Source of the DNA: Edaphobacter sp.
GTDB lineage: Bacteria > Acidobacteriota > Terriglobia > Terriglobales > Acidobacteriaceae
Reading direction: 5' to 3'
Assembly: GCA_025462755.1 (NCBI GenBank)
Contig: JAOAPF010000174.1
Span: 1 to 32,783, forward strand
Length of the DNA: 32,783 bases
The notes below the pieces were generated by a model that was not told the DNA's origin, searched no databases, and saw nothing but the letters and a program-made list of their open reading frames with translations. This document shows positions 21,062 to 28,412 of the stretch, one piece after another. Numbering within the stretch: the stretch's first letter is position 1; each line of letters begins with the position of its first letter. The translations under genes were made by a program, and so were the position numbers.

Positions 21062-22552
21062 ATGGAACGTACACGTCGCGCCAAGATCGTCGCCACCCTG
21101 GGCCCCGCCTCCAGCACTCCTGAAATCTTCCGTCAGCTCGTCCGCGCGGGCCTCGACGTCGCCCGTCTCAACTTCTCTCACGGCACCCACGCGCAAAAAG
21201 CCGACCTCATCCGCATGGTCCGCACCATCTCGAAGGAGGAACGCAAGCCCATCTGCATCCTCGCCGACCTCCAGGGCCCAAAGATCCGCACCGGCAAGCT
21301 CAAGGGTCACAAGCCCGTCCAACTCGTCACCGGCAAACGCCTCACCATCACCCCGCGCGAGATCGAAGGCACCGCCACCCTCGTCGGCACCACCTTCAAG
21401 ACCCTCGCCGAGAACCTCGAACCCGGCTCCCGCATCCTCCTCTCCGACGGCCTCATCGAACTGCACGTCGAGTCCGTCAAAGGTGTCGACGTCACCTGCG
21501 TGATCATCAACGGCGGCACGCTCGGCGAAAACAAAGGCATCAACCTCCCCGGCATCGCCGTCAACGTCCCCTCGTTGACCGAGAAAGACGAGGAAGACCT
21601 TATCTTCGCCGTTGGTCAGGGCGTCGACACCGTCGCCGTCTCCTTCGTCCGCACCGCCGCCGACGTCCGCCACGTCAAGGACCGCCTCGCCGCCCTCAAA
21701 TCCGACGCCTGGATCATCGCCAAGCTCGAAAAACCCCAGGCCATCGAACACCTCGACAGCATCCTCGAGATCACCGACGCCATCATGGTCGCCCGTGGCG
21801 ATCTAGGCGTCGAAGTTCCTCCCGAAAAAGTTCCCGCCCTGCAAAAGCACATCATTCGCCGCGCCGCCGAGTATCGCAAACCCGTCATCACCGCGACCCA
21901 GATGCTCGAATCCATGATCGACAACCCGCGCCCAACCCGCGCCGAGGCCTCCGACGTCGCCAACGCCATCTACGACGGCACCGACTCCGTCATGCTCTCC
22001 GCCGAATCCGCCGCAGGCAAGTACCCCGTCGAAGCCGTCGCCATGATGGCCAAGATCATCACCGAGACCGAGCACCAGATCCGCATCGACCCGCCGCCCG
22101 CGCTAGGCCATCATCCCAGCGTTCGCCTCTCCGTCGCCGAGACCATCTGCGAGTGCATGTCCCACGCGGCCGACGACCTCGACGTAGCCGCCATCGCCAT
22201 CTTCACCGAGTCCGGCGCCACCGTCCGCCTGCTCTCCAAGTACCACCCCGACCCACCCATCTTCGCCCTTTCCCCGTTTCAGAAGGTCATCAACCGCTGC
22301 ATGCTCCTCTGGGGCACTTATCCCATCCTGTGCGACCGCTTCCACGACACCGACAAGCTCGTCGACATGGCCGAAGACATTCTTGAAACCCAGGGCCACG
22401 TCCATCAGCGTCAGATCGTCGGCATCGTCGCTGGAACCCGCACCAAATCCGGCGCCACCAACTTCATGCGCCTCCACATGGTCGGCGACCGCGACCAGGA
22501 AACCTCAATCTCCAAAACAAACAGCAACTCCGCAAAAAAGAAAAAGCGTTGA
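21062..22552 (+). CDS. pyk: Pyruvate kinase
   Basis: A 496-residue pyruvate kinase, which makes pyruvate and ATP from phosphoenolpyruvate and ADP at the end of glycolysis. All main motifs are present. KIVATLGPAS is at the start, ARLNFSHG follows, and ADLQGPKIRTG precedes the B domain. IIAKLEKPQAIEHLDSILEITDAIMVARGDLGVE holds the catalytic Lys and the metal-binding Glu and Asp. TATQMLESMIDNPRPTRAEASDVANAIYDGTDSVMLSAESAAG is also present. The C-terminal allosteric domain ends in a Lys-rich tail. I chose ATG 21062, whose product begins at the conserved domain; an in-frame ATG at 21014 would add 16 residues. Neither has a strong ribosome binding site. The gene stands alone after the YihY gene, with 124 bases between. 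Confidence 0.96.
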   Translation: MERTRRAKIVATLGPASSTPEIFRQLVRAGLDVARLNFSHGTHAQKADLIRMVRTISKEERKPICILADLQGPKIRTGKLKGHKPVQLVTGKRLTITPREIEGTATLVGTTFKTLAENLEPGSRILLSDGLIELHVESVKGVDVTCVIINGGTLGENKGINLPGIAVNVPSLTEKDEEDLIFAVGQGVDTVAVSFVRTAADVRHVKDRLAALKSDAWIIAKLEKPQAIEHLDSILEITDAIMVARGDLGVEVPPEKVPALQKHIIRRAAEYRKPVITATQMLESMIDNPRPTRAEASDVANAIYDGTDSVMLSAESAAGKYPVEAVAMMAKIITETEHQIRIDPPPALGHHPSVRLSVAETICECMSHAADDLDVAAIAIFTESGATVRLLSKYHPDPPIFALSPFQKVINRCMLLWGTYPILCDRFHDTDKLVDMAEDILETQGHVHQRQIVGIVAGTRTKSGATNFMRLHMVGDRDQETSISKTNSNSAKKKKR

Positions 22553-22590
22553 CCTTACATTGCCATCGCCTTTTATTCCAAACAAGAACC

Positions 22591-22653
22591 GTCATTTCGA
22601 CCGAAGCTGCTCGCGCATTTTGCGAGCAGCGGAGCGGAGAAATCCGCTTCTCC
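22591..22653 (+). repeat. CATTTCGACCGAAG hairpin repeat, intact copy
   Basis: It starts GTCATTTCGACCGAAG, continues with a perfect 9-bp stem GCTGCTCGC/GCGAGCAGC (22606-22614 with 22622-22630) around the loop GCATTTT, and ends in GGAGCGGAGAAATCC. Related copies are at 18649 (worn) and 25955 (short). It lies between pyk and the small basic protein gene and may double as a terminator hairpin. Confidence 0.75.
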
Positions 22654-22710
22654 ACACAACACATCCCAGCCCCAGGACGCCTTCGCCGCTTCCCCCACCC
22701 AGCTAAAACT

Positions 22711-22860
22711 TCAATGCCGTTTGAAGTACTGAATCGCCTTCTCGTGTTCCTGTGCCTTTTCACGCGTCGCGAACGTCCCCAGGTTTTTACGCCGCCCCGT
22801 CTTCGGATCCTGATGCCGTGAATAAATCCGAAACTCGCCTGTCTTCAATTTACGAATCAT
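22711..22860 (-). CDS. Small basic protein of unknown function
   Basis: A 49-residue protein starting MIRKLKTGEFRIYSRHQDP and ending AIQYFKRH. I have a general memory of similar small basic proteins in Proteobacteria and Acidobacteria, usually annotated as hypothetical. The pattern of short strands, KTGEFRIYSR and RRKNLGTFATREKAQEHEKAI, resembles the AP2-like or Arm-type DNA-binding fold of integrase N-termini, but it stands alone here. The start is well supported: GGGAGG lies 9 bases before the ATG on the minus strand. A longer in-frame start at 22971 would add 37 residues unlike the family. It carries a high positive charge, so nucleic-acid binding is plausible but unproven. Confidence 0.75.
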   Translation of the reverse strand: MIRKLKTGEFRIYSRHQDPKTGRRKNLGTFATREKAQEHEKAIQYFKRH

Positions 22861-22967
22861 CTTGCATCCTCCCCTGGGGTAATTCTCCTTCGTAAGTAGG
22901 ATGTCCTCCGTCGTGTCTCCGTTTCTCAATCCGTCCTGCCTCGAACAGCCGATTCTGATGATTGTCA

Positions 22968-23003
22968 TCAAAAAGAAAGCCGCCTCCTGCGAGGCGGCTT
23001 CTG
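22968..23003 (-). terminator. Terminator of the leftward PEP-CTERM gene
   Basis: On the minus strand, AAGCCGCCTC pairs with GAGGCGGCTT around GCAG (22977-23000), and the 3' arm runs into TTCTTTTTGATG. It is 35 bases downstream of the stop at 23036. Confidence 0.88.
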
Positions 23004-23020
23004 ATTACAACTATCGCCGG

Positions 23021-23050
23021 TTAGGCCATCAGACGTTAGGCCATCAGACG
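23021..23050 (-). repeat. 15-base tandem duplication at the end of the PEP-CTERM gene
   Basis: TTAGGCCATCAGACG occurs twice in a row (23021-23035 and 23036-23050). Read on the minus strand, each copy codes for Arg-Leu-Met-Ala-stop. The gene therefore ends with the inner copy, and the outer copy holds a second, unused ending. Confidence 0.95.
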
Positions 23051-23581
23051 GCGGCGAATCGCACCTGCCGCTCCCAAAATACCGGTCCCCAGCAGTGCAA
23101 GCGATCCAGGCTCCGGAACGGGTGAGGTGGAAGGAATCTTCGTCACTTCGAAGTCAATGAGTTCTGCTTGATTGTCACTCTTTCCCGGGGGATTCAACTC
23201 AGCAATTTCGTCGAGAAAGAAGAAGCCGCTGCCCTCCCGCAGATTCACCTCGCTTGCAGTATTGCCGGTGCCAATCTTGTAAGAGACTCCGTGCTGGTCG
23301 AAATCCAAGTTTCCGAAGAAATTGCCCGGGTCATACAGCTTGTTGTCGTTGTTATCGAACGTGCCGATTCCCAGCAATCCGGTGATGGTTTGGCCGTTAG
23401 TGGTGCCGGTGATGGCGGTGATGTCGTATACGTTAGTGTTGCCTTCTTCGGTTGCAGTGATGATTCCAGATCCATTGAACAACGAACCGGTGAAGCTGAA
23501 GTTGAACGTATCCGCTTTAGAGGTTTGAGTGCAAAACGTTGCGAGAACGAGAGCACCAAGAGCGAGAGAGAGCCGTTTCAT
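23036..23581 (-). CDS. PEP-CTERM sorting domain protein
   Basis: A 181-residue exported protein with a signal peptide, MKRLSLALGALVLATFCTQTSKA, and a C-terminal exosortase-type tail: VPEPGSLALLGTGILGAAGAIRRRLMA. The region between is rich in Asn, Thr, Gly and Phe and probably beta-rich (FNFSFTGSLFNGSGIITATEEG, GLLGIGTFDNNDNKLYDPGNFFG). This arrangement matches many PEP-CTERM proteins of surface or matrix type whose function is unknown. The ATG has AAGGAG 6 bases upstream on the minus strand. The last codons are duplicated in tandem. It is divergent from mutL, and an 18-base palindrome lies in the gap between them. It does not closely resemble the PEP-CTERM protein at 1803 outside the signals. 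Confidence 0.9.
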   Translation of the reverse strand: MKRLSLALGALVLATFCTQTSKADTFNFSFTGSLFNGSGIITATEEGNTNVYDITAITGTTNGQTITGLLGIGTFDNNDNKLYDPGNFFGNLDFDQHGVSYKIGTGNTASEVNLREGSGFFFLDEIAELNPPGKSDNQAELIDFEVTKIPSTSPVPEPGSLALLGTGILGAAGAIRRRLMA

Positions 23582-23717
23582 TAAAACTCCTTAGAGGTTC
23601 ACAGGTAAACGTGAATGTACAAGGAGATAAGCATCTGACCTGCCAAAGCTTCGCGCGATGAAAACCTGCGAAAATCGCGGTTTTCGTTGTCGCAAAACGA
23701 GGGAGACCGACGAGTCG

Positions 23718-23735
23718 TGTGCAAATATTTGCACA
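23718..23735. promoter_or_regulatory. Perfect 18-base palindrome, candidate operator
   Basis: TGTGCAAATATTTGCACA reads the same on both strands. It lies in the 267-base gap between the divergent PEP-CTERM gene (137 bases away) and mutL (114 bases away). Perfect dyads of this length without a loop are typical of binding sites for dimeric helix-turn-helix regulators. The regulator cannot be named. Confidence 0.5.
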
Positions 23736-23848
23736 TCAAGTGACATTCCCTTGCTGCAACGCCCAATCGAAACTCTGCCAGATGCGAGCCAGGTGCTGAT
23801 GAAGGGCCATTTCGCTGTCTCTTCACTGCCTACTCGTACAATCGACTC

Positions 23849-25924
23849 ATGGGCCGCATCCGCATCCTCTCCGACCTCGTGGCGAACCAGATCGCCGCAG
23901 GCGAAGTCGTAGAACGCCCCGCGTCCGTCGTTAAAGAACTCCTCGAAAACTCGCTTGACGCCGGCGCCACCCGCATCCGCATCGAGGTCGAAGCCGGCGG
24001 CCGCAAGCTCATCCGCATCGCCGACAACGGCCACGGCATGGTCAAGGACGACGCTCTCCTTGCCTTCGAGCGTCACGCCACCTCGAAGCTCCGCACCTCC
24101 GACGACCTCTTGTCGATCGCCACCCTCGGGTTCCGCGGCGAAGCCCTCCCCTCCATCGCCAGCGTCTCCCGCCTCACGCTCGAAACCCGCGCAGTCGAAG
24201 AAGTATCGGGAACTTTAGTAGAAATCGCCGGCGGCAACATCCTCCGGGTAGAAGAAGCCGGCCTTCCCATCGGCACTACCATCACTCTTCGCGATCTCTT
24301 CTTCAACACCCCCGCCCGCCGCAAGTTCCTCAAGTCCGAACAGACCGAGCTATCCCATATCGCCGCGTTGGTAACCCACTACGCTCTCGCCCACCCCACC
24401 AAACACTTCGAACTCCACTCTGCAACCCAGGCCCTACTCATCGCGCCCGCCGTAGCCAACGCCGCCGACCGTCTCTTCCAGATCTTCGGCAAAGACACCA
24501 GCAACTACATGCTCCCCACAACGGCCGAACTCGATTTCACCCGCGCCGGCCTCCCCGAGCCACCACCCTGGAAGAGAGACGCCGATTACACCCCACCCGA
24601 ACCCGGCTTCCTCCGCCTCACCAGCTTCGTCTCCAAGCCCGAACTCCAAAAACTCAATCGCAACTCCATCTACGTCTTCGTCAACCAGCGCCTCATCCGC
24701 GACAAGCTCATCCTCCACGCCCTCAGCGAGGCCTACCGCAACATCCTCTCTCCCACCAGCTTCCCCGTCGTCCTGCTCTTCCTCGAGATGCCCCCACAAG
24801 AAGTCGACGTCAACGTCCACCCCGCAAAGACCGAAGTCCGCTTCCGCCAGCCCACCTTCGTCCACGACTTCATCCGCGACACCGTGCGCACCACCCTCAT
24901 GCAGGCCCGCCCCGCCGCCAGCTTCGCCACCGCCCTAACCAGCGGCCCTCACGGAGCCTCCAGCTCGCTCCTCCTCGACGTAAGCCCCCTCCCCACCGCC
25001 GATGACAATCTTCAAACAACAAATAAGGATTGTCATTCTGACCCTGAGCTTGTCGAAGGGGAAGAACCCCCGCATTTTGGGAGCGCCACAGATTCCTACC
25101 GCCAGCCATTCTTCCAACCCGGCCCACCCACCACCTTCCCCCAATCCGAGCCGTACAACCCAGCCGACACCGAAATCTTCCACGCCTCACCTATAAAATC
25201 TCCCACCTTTAACCTCGCCGCCCACATCGTCCCACCCTCCCCCGGCCGCTTCGCGTTCTCCGGCCACTCCATCCCCATCGGCTACGACAACGCCGAACCC
25301 ACAACCTACGAAGCCACCCCGCAGCGAGCCGACACCCTCACCGCCCTCTCCACCCTCAAGCCCCTGGGCCAGCTCCGCGACTCCTTCATCCTCGCCACCA
25401 ACGAAGAAGGTCTCTGGATCATCGACCAGCACGTAGCCCACGAGCGCATCCTCTTCGAAAAAGTCCTCCGCGATCGCGACACCGAGCAGATCCAGCGCCA
25501 GCGCCTCCTCATGCCTCTGCTCATCGACATGCTCCCAGCCCAGATGATCACCTTCGCCGAGATCGCCGAAGAACTCGACCGCAACGGCTTCGAAGTCGAG
25601 CCCTTCGGCCCCCGCACCCTCGCCGTCAAAGCCGCCCCAGTAGGCCTCGAAGGCGTCGAACTAGAACGCATGCTTGAAGAAGTCCTCGCCATCCCCGACC
25701 GCAACCAGCAAAGCGAAAACTCTGAAGCCCGCCGCCGCCGCATCGCGGCCTCCATCGCCTGCCACGCCGCCATCAAGGTCAACCAGCCCCTCGACCCCGC
25801 AAAGATCGACTGGCTCCTAACCGAACTCGGCAAAACCGAACATCCCACCGCCTGCCCCCACGGCCGCCCCATCGCCCTTCGCTACTCTCACAAAGACATC
25901 GCCAAAGCCTTCCAACGCATTTAG
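23849..25924 (+). CDS. mutL: DNA mismatch repair protein MutL
   Basis: A 691-residue MutL, the matchmaker ATPase of mismatch repair. The N-terminal GHKL ATPase (about residues 1-335) has the three standard blocks: ELLENSLDAGATRI with the catalytic Glu, DNGHGM, and GFRGEALPSIASVS. The C-terminal domain (about 500-691) carries the endonuclease motif DQHVAHERILFE at 526-537 (Val for the usual Ala), plus ACHAAI (637-642) and CPHGRP (669-674). It is therefore a nicking MutL of the type in bacteria without MutH, not the E. coli type. The linker between the domains contains an in-frame intergenic repeat (about residues 385-411). The ATG at 23849 is the usual family start, but its ribosome binding site is weak. 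It stands alone, with a repeat-bearing gap behind it. Confidence 0.95.
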   Translation: MGRIRILSDLVANQIAAGEVVERPASVVKELLENSLDAGATRIRIEVEAGGRKLIRIADNGHGMVKDDALLAFERHATSKLRTSDDLLSIATLGFRGEALPSIASVSRLTLETRAVEEVSGTLVEIAGGNILRVEEAGLPIGTTITLRDLFFNTPARRKFLKSEQTELSHIAALVTHYALAHPTKHFELHSATQALLIAPAVANAADRLFQIFGKDTSNYMLPTTAELDFTRAGLPEPPPWKRDADYTPPEPGFLRLTSFVSKPELQKLNRNSIYVFVNQRLIRDKLILHALSEAYRNILSPTSFPVVLLFLEMPPQEVDVNVHPAKTEVRFRQPTFVHDFIRDTVRTTLMQARPAASFATALTSGPHGASSSLLLDVSPLPTADDNLQTTNKDCHSDPELVEGEEPPHFGSATDSYRQPFFQPGPPTTFPQSEPYNPADTEIFHASPIKSPTFNLAAHIVPPSPGRFAFSGHSIPIGYDNAEPTTYEATPQRADTLTALSTLKPLGQLRDSFILATNEEGLWIIDQHVAHERILFEKVLRDRDTEQIQRQRLLMPLLIDMLPAQMITFAEIAEELDRNGFEVEPFGPRTLAVKAAPVGLEGVELERMLEEVLAIPDRNQQSENSEARRRRIAASIACHAAIKVNQPLDPAKIDWLLTELGKTEHPTACPHGRPIALRYSHKDIAKAFQRI
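25002..25085 (+). repeat. CATTCTGACCCTGAGC-type repeat inside mutL
   Basis: The stretch begins with ATGACAATC (25002-25010) facing GATTGTCAT (25028-25036). It continues with CATTCTGACCCTGAGCTTG TCGAAGGG, and ends in CCC-GCATTTT-GGG (25069-25081). The reading CHSDPELVEG it gives is the well-known translation of an intergenic repeat common to many genomes. Here it stays in frame within the MutL linker. Confidence 0.8.
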
Positions 25925-25954
25925 TGTCCTGTCCCTGAAGTCTTCAAAATACTC

Positions 25955-25998
25955 GTCATCGCGACCGAAGCGCCGCGGAGTGGTGGGATCTGCTGTTT
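25955..25998 (+). repeat. Short CGACCGAAG-type repeat
   Basis: GTCATCGCGACCGAAGCGCC, followed by GCGGAGTGGTGGGATCTGC, lies 31 bases after the mutL stop. It shares the core of the repeat at 22591 but lacks the long central stem. The rest of the 257-base gap to the next gene shows nothing else I can support. Confidence 0.55.
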
Positions 25999-26181
25999 CT
26001 GGGGCCAGCAATCGTGCAACCCTGTCTTTTTGCGGTATCCTTAGAAGAACGTGCAGCGGATCTCTGACTCGAAACAGAGTCCCACCGTAGCCCCACAGAA
26101 ACGAAGATCGTCATCCGTCAGCCCAGGCTGAGGATTTGCTGTTGTGCGGTAGCCTCGCCCCAGCAGGAAGGCAACACCCCC

Positions 26182-28407
26182 TTGAGTAACCAGCCAAACC
26201 CAAGCACTCCCTCGGCCGATCAACTCGCCGCCGCCCGCCTCAGTCATTGGCGCCACAACGCCGACCCCATCCTCACCATCAACATGCTTCGCGACTGGCT
26301 CAACACCTCCGGCCTCGTGCTCTTCACCCCGCGCCCCGCGCAGCTTCCCGCCCCCGCGCCGTCGTTCGTCGAAGCCACCCTTGGCGCTGCAAACGCCGCT
26401 CCCACGCTAGCCGAAACCGAGCCATCCCGCAGCCTCCTTTCCCGCCTCATCCTCGACGGCGGAGCCATCCCCCTCAACCTCCTCGGCAACCCCACCGGCA
26501 TCGGAACCGAGACACCCGATTTCCTCGTCTCTCCTCTAGCCTTCCCCTACATCTTCACCCTCCGCGGAGACAAAGCCTGGAAGCAGCCGCCCACCACCAG
26601 CGGCGCCACAAAGGTCTCCCCCCTTGCCTCAAACACCTACACCCTCCTCGCCGAACAAGCGAAGGACTCCGGCCAGGGCCTCTCCGCATACGACCTCGCC
26701 ACCCAACTCGGCAAAGAGGTCACCGAGACCGCCGTCCTCCGAGCCCTCACCGAACTGTGGCAGCACCTCCGCGTCCTGCCCGTCCCCCAGCCCGATGGCG
26801 CGCCCACCCGCTGGGAACTCACCACCACCCGCTTCACCAAACAGATCAAAGCCGGAGCCAACGCTGGCCAGCCCACCGCCCTCTCCGCTCTCATCTCGCT
26901 CTACCTGGGCCAGGCCATCGTCGCGTCCGAAGAAGAGATCGAAACCTTCCTCTCCCCCATCGCCGCCCGCTCGCGCATCCGCGACGTTATCCACGCGCTC
27001 CTCTCCGCCCGCCAGCTCGAAACCGTAGCCGTCGAAGGCCGCACCGTTCTCCACGTCACCGGCGAACTCCCAGCCTTCCTCACCGTCGCAACACCCGCGC
27101 CCGAAGACATCGACTCCATCGTCGTCACCACCGAAGGCAACACACCCGAGCCCAGCGAAGCCCCAGCGCGCATCACAAAATTCATCCCCAAGCCCCGCAA
27201 GGTCGGCACAGGATTTGTAACTAAACCAGGTCGCAATTCACCAGGTCGCAATTCAGAAGACCGCCCCACCCCACGCGAGCGCCGACCCTTCACCCGCGAG
27301 TCCAACCGTCCCGACCGTCCCAGCTTCACCAAGCCCTGGCAAGAAGAAAAAGCCGACCGCCTCGCCGCCGCGCAATCTCCCTCCAACGTCCAAGACGACA
27401 CCGACACATTCTCCCCGGCAAAAACCCCACGCACCTACAATCGCAAACCCGCCTCCGACCGGGAAGGGAAGCGCCCTGCCTTTGGCTCCAAACCCGCCTT
27501 CGGCAGCAAACCCGCCTTCGGCTCCAAACCCGCCTTCGGCAGCAAGCCCGCCTTCGGCAGCAAACCCGCCTTCGGCAGCAAGCCGCGCTTCAACAGCGAC
27601 CGCCCCGGATTCAAGAGTGACCGCCCCGCCTTCCGACGCAACGAAGCCTCCGGAGACTCCCGCCCACCGCGCCGCGAATACACCCCGCGCCCCTATAACG
27701 ACGCAGGCGAATCAAGCGACCGCCCCCGCAAGACCTTCTCCCAGCCCGGCACCTTCGGACGCAAGCGCGAGGGCTTCGCCGGCAAACCCTCCTTCAGCCG
27801 AGACAGCGACTCCCGCCCCCCCCGCCGCGAATTCACCCCGCGTCCCTCCGGCGAACGCAGCCGCGACACCGACCGTCCCGGCCGCGACCTCGCCGACCGG
27901 GGAGATCGATCCGCCAAGCCGTCCTTCAGTGGACCCCGAAAGTCATTTGGCGGCAAGCCCACCTTTTCCCGCAATCGTGAAGACCGTAACGACCGCGGCG
28001 CAGAACGCAGCGGACGCCCCAGCGGCCCGCCCTTCCGCAAATTCGACGCTCCCCGCACCACCCGCCCCTTTTCGTCAGATCGCGCCGCGCGTCCTGATGC
28101 CCCGGCCCGCGCCCCACGCTCTGAAAACTCCGGCGAGTCCCCGCGAAGACTGAGCAGCAACTTCGGCGCGAAGAAACCCTACGGCAAATCCAGCGGAGGC
28201 TTCGCAGGCAAATCAGCCGGAGGCTTCACCAAAAAGGCCGGTAGCTTCGGAGGCAAAAAGCCCTTCACGAAATCCGCTGCAAGCGCCAAATCCGCCGCAG
28301 GCGCCGCCGGCAAACCCGCCAGCACCTTCGACAAATTCAAGGGCAACAAAAAGCCCTTCGGCAAACGCGCTCCGGCCCGCAAGTTCAAACCCGAGGAGAG
28401 CGAATAA
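26182..28407 (+). CDS. Large protein with winged-helix-like N-terminal half and disordered basic tail
   Basis: A 741-residue protein that I cannot assign to a known family. The N-terminal 300 residues look folded and helical, with repeated patterns such as LSAYDLATQLGKEVTETAVLRALTELWQHLRVLPV, SRIRDVIHALLSARQLETVAVEGRTVLHVTG. These resemble winged-helix modules and, loosely, AlkZ-like glycosylase proteins. From about residue 330 the sequence is low-complexity, very rich in Arg, Lys, Pro, Ser, Gly and Phe, with six PAFGSK repeats (about 432-467) and many DRP, RREFTPRP and SFGGKP phrases. This looks like a disordered RNA- or DNA-binding tail as seen in RNA helicases. The start TTG 26182 has AGGAAGG about 11 bases upstream. 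The cmk gene follows after five bases, so the two are surely co-transcribed. Confidence 0.72.
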   Translation: MSNQPNPSTPSADQLAAARLSHWRHNADPILTINMLRDWLNTSGLVLFTPRPAQLPAPAPSFVEATLGAANAAPTLAETEPSRSLLSRLILDGGAIPLNLLGNPTGIGTETPDFLVSPLAFPYIFTLRGDKAWKQPPTTSGATKVSPLASNTYTLLAEQAKDSGQGLSAYDLATQLGKEVTETAVLRALTELWQHLRVLPVPQPDGAPTRWELTTTRFTKQIKAGANAGQPTALSALISLYLGQAIVASEEEIETFLSPIAARSRIRDVIHALLSARQLETVAVEGRTVLHVTGELPAFLTVATPAPEDIDSIVVTTEGNTPEPSEAPARITKFIPKPRKVGTGFVTKPGRNSPGRNSEDRPTPRERRPFTRESNRPDRPSFTKPWQEEKADRLAAAQSPSNVQDDTDTFSPAKTPRTYNRKPASDREGKRPAFGSKPAFGSKPAFGSKPAFGSKPAFGSKPAFGSKPRFNSDRPGFKSDRPAFRRNEASGDSRPPRREYTPRPYNDAGESSDRPRKTFSQPGTFGRKREGFAGKPSFSRDSDSRPPRREFTPRPSGERSRDTDRPGRDLADRGDRSAKPSFSGPRKSFGGKPTFSRNREDRNDRGAERSGRPSGPPFRKFDAPRTTRPFSSDRAARPDAPARAPRSENSGESPRRLSSNFGAKKPYGKSSGGFAGKSAGGFTKKAGSFGGKKPFTKSAASAKSAAGAAGKPASTFDKFKGNKKPFGKRAPARKFKPEESE
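27475..27582 (+). repeat. In-frame tandem 18-base repeat coding for PAFGSK
   Basis: Six uninterrupted units of 18 bases code for Pro-Ala-Phe-Gly-Ser-Lys. Third positions and Ser codons (TCC or AGC) vary between units, so this is not a fresh slippage product. Related weaker units (FNSDRPG, FKSDRPAF) continue after it. Confidence 0.95.
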
Positions 28408-28412
28408 ATCGG

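Noticed and set aside
21026-21751. A 241-codon minus-strand frame over pyruvate kinase.
   Set aside because: Antisense shadow of pyk: the protein is almost all Asp, Gly, Glu, Val and Ala and has no motif.
22711-22860. The small basic protein as an integrase fragment.
   Set aside because: Only a loose resemblance to an integrase arm-binding domain. Its own ribosome binding site and clean ends point to a complete small gene, with no integrase remains or attachment sites near it.
26247-27224. A 325-codon plus-strand frame inside the gene at 26182, rich in Arg, His and Pro.
   Set aside because: The composition is that of a shifted frame in high-GC coding DNA, with no recognisable domain. The 26182 frame has better start context and a folded N-terminal half.
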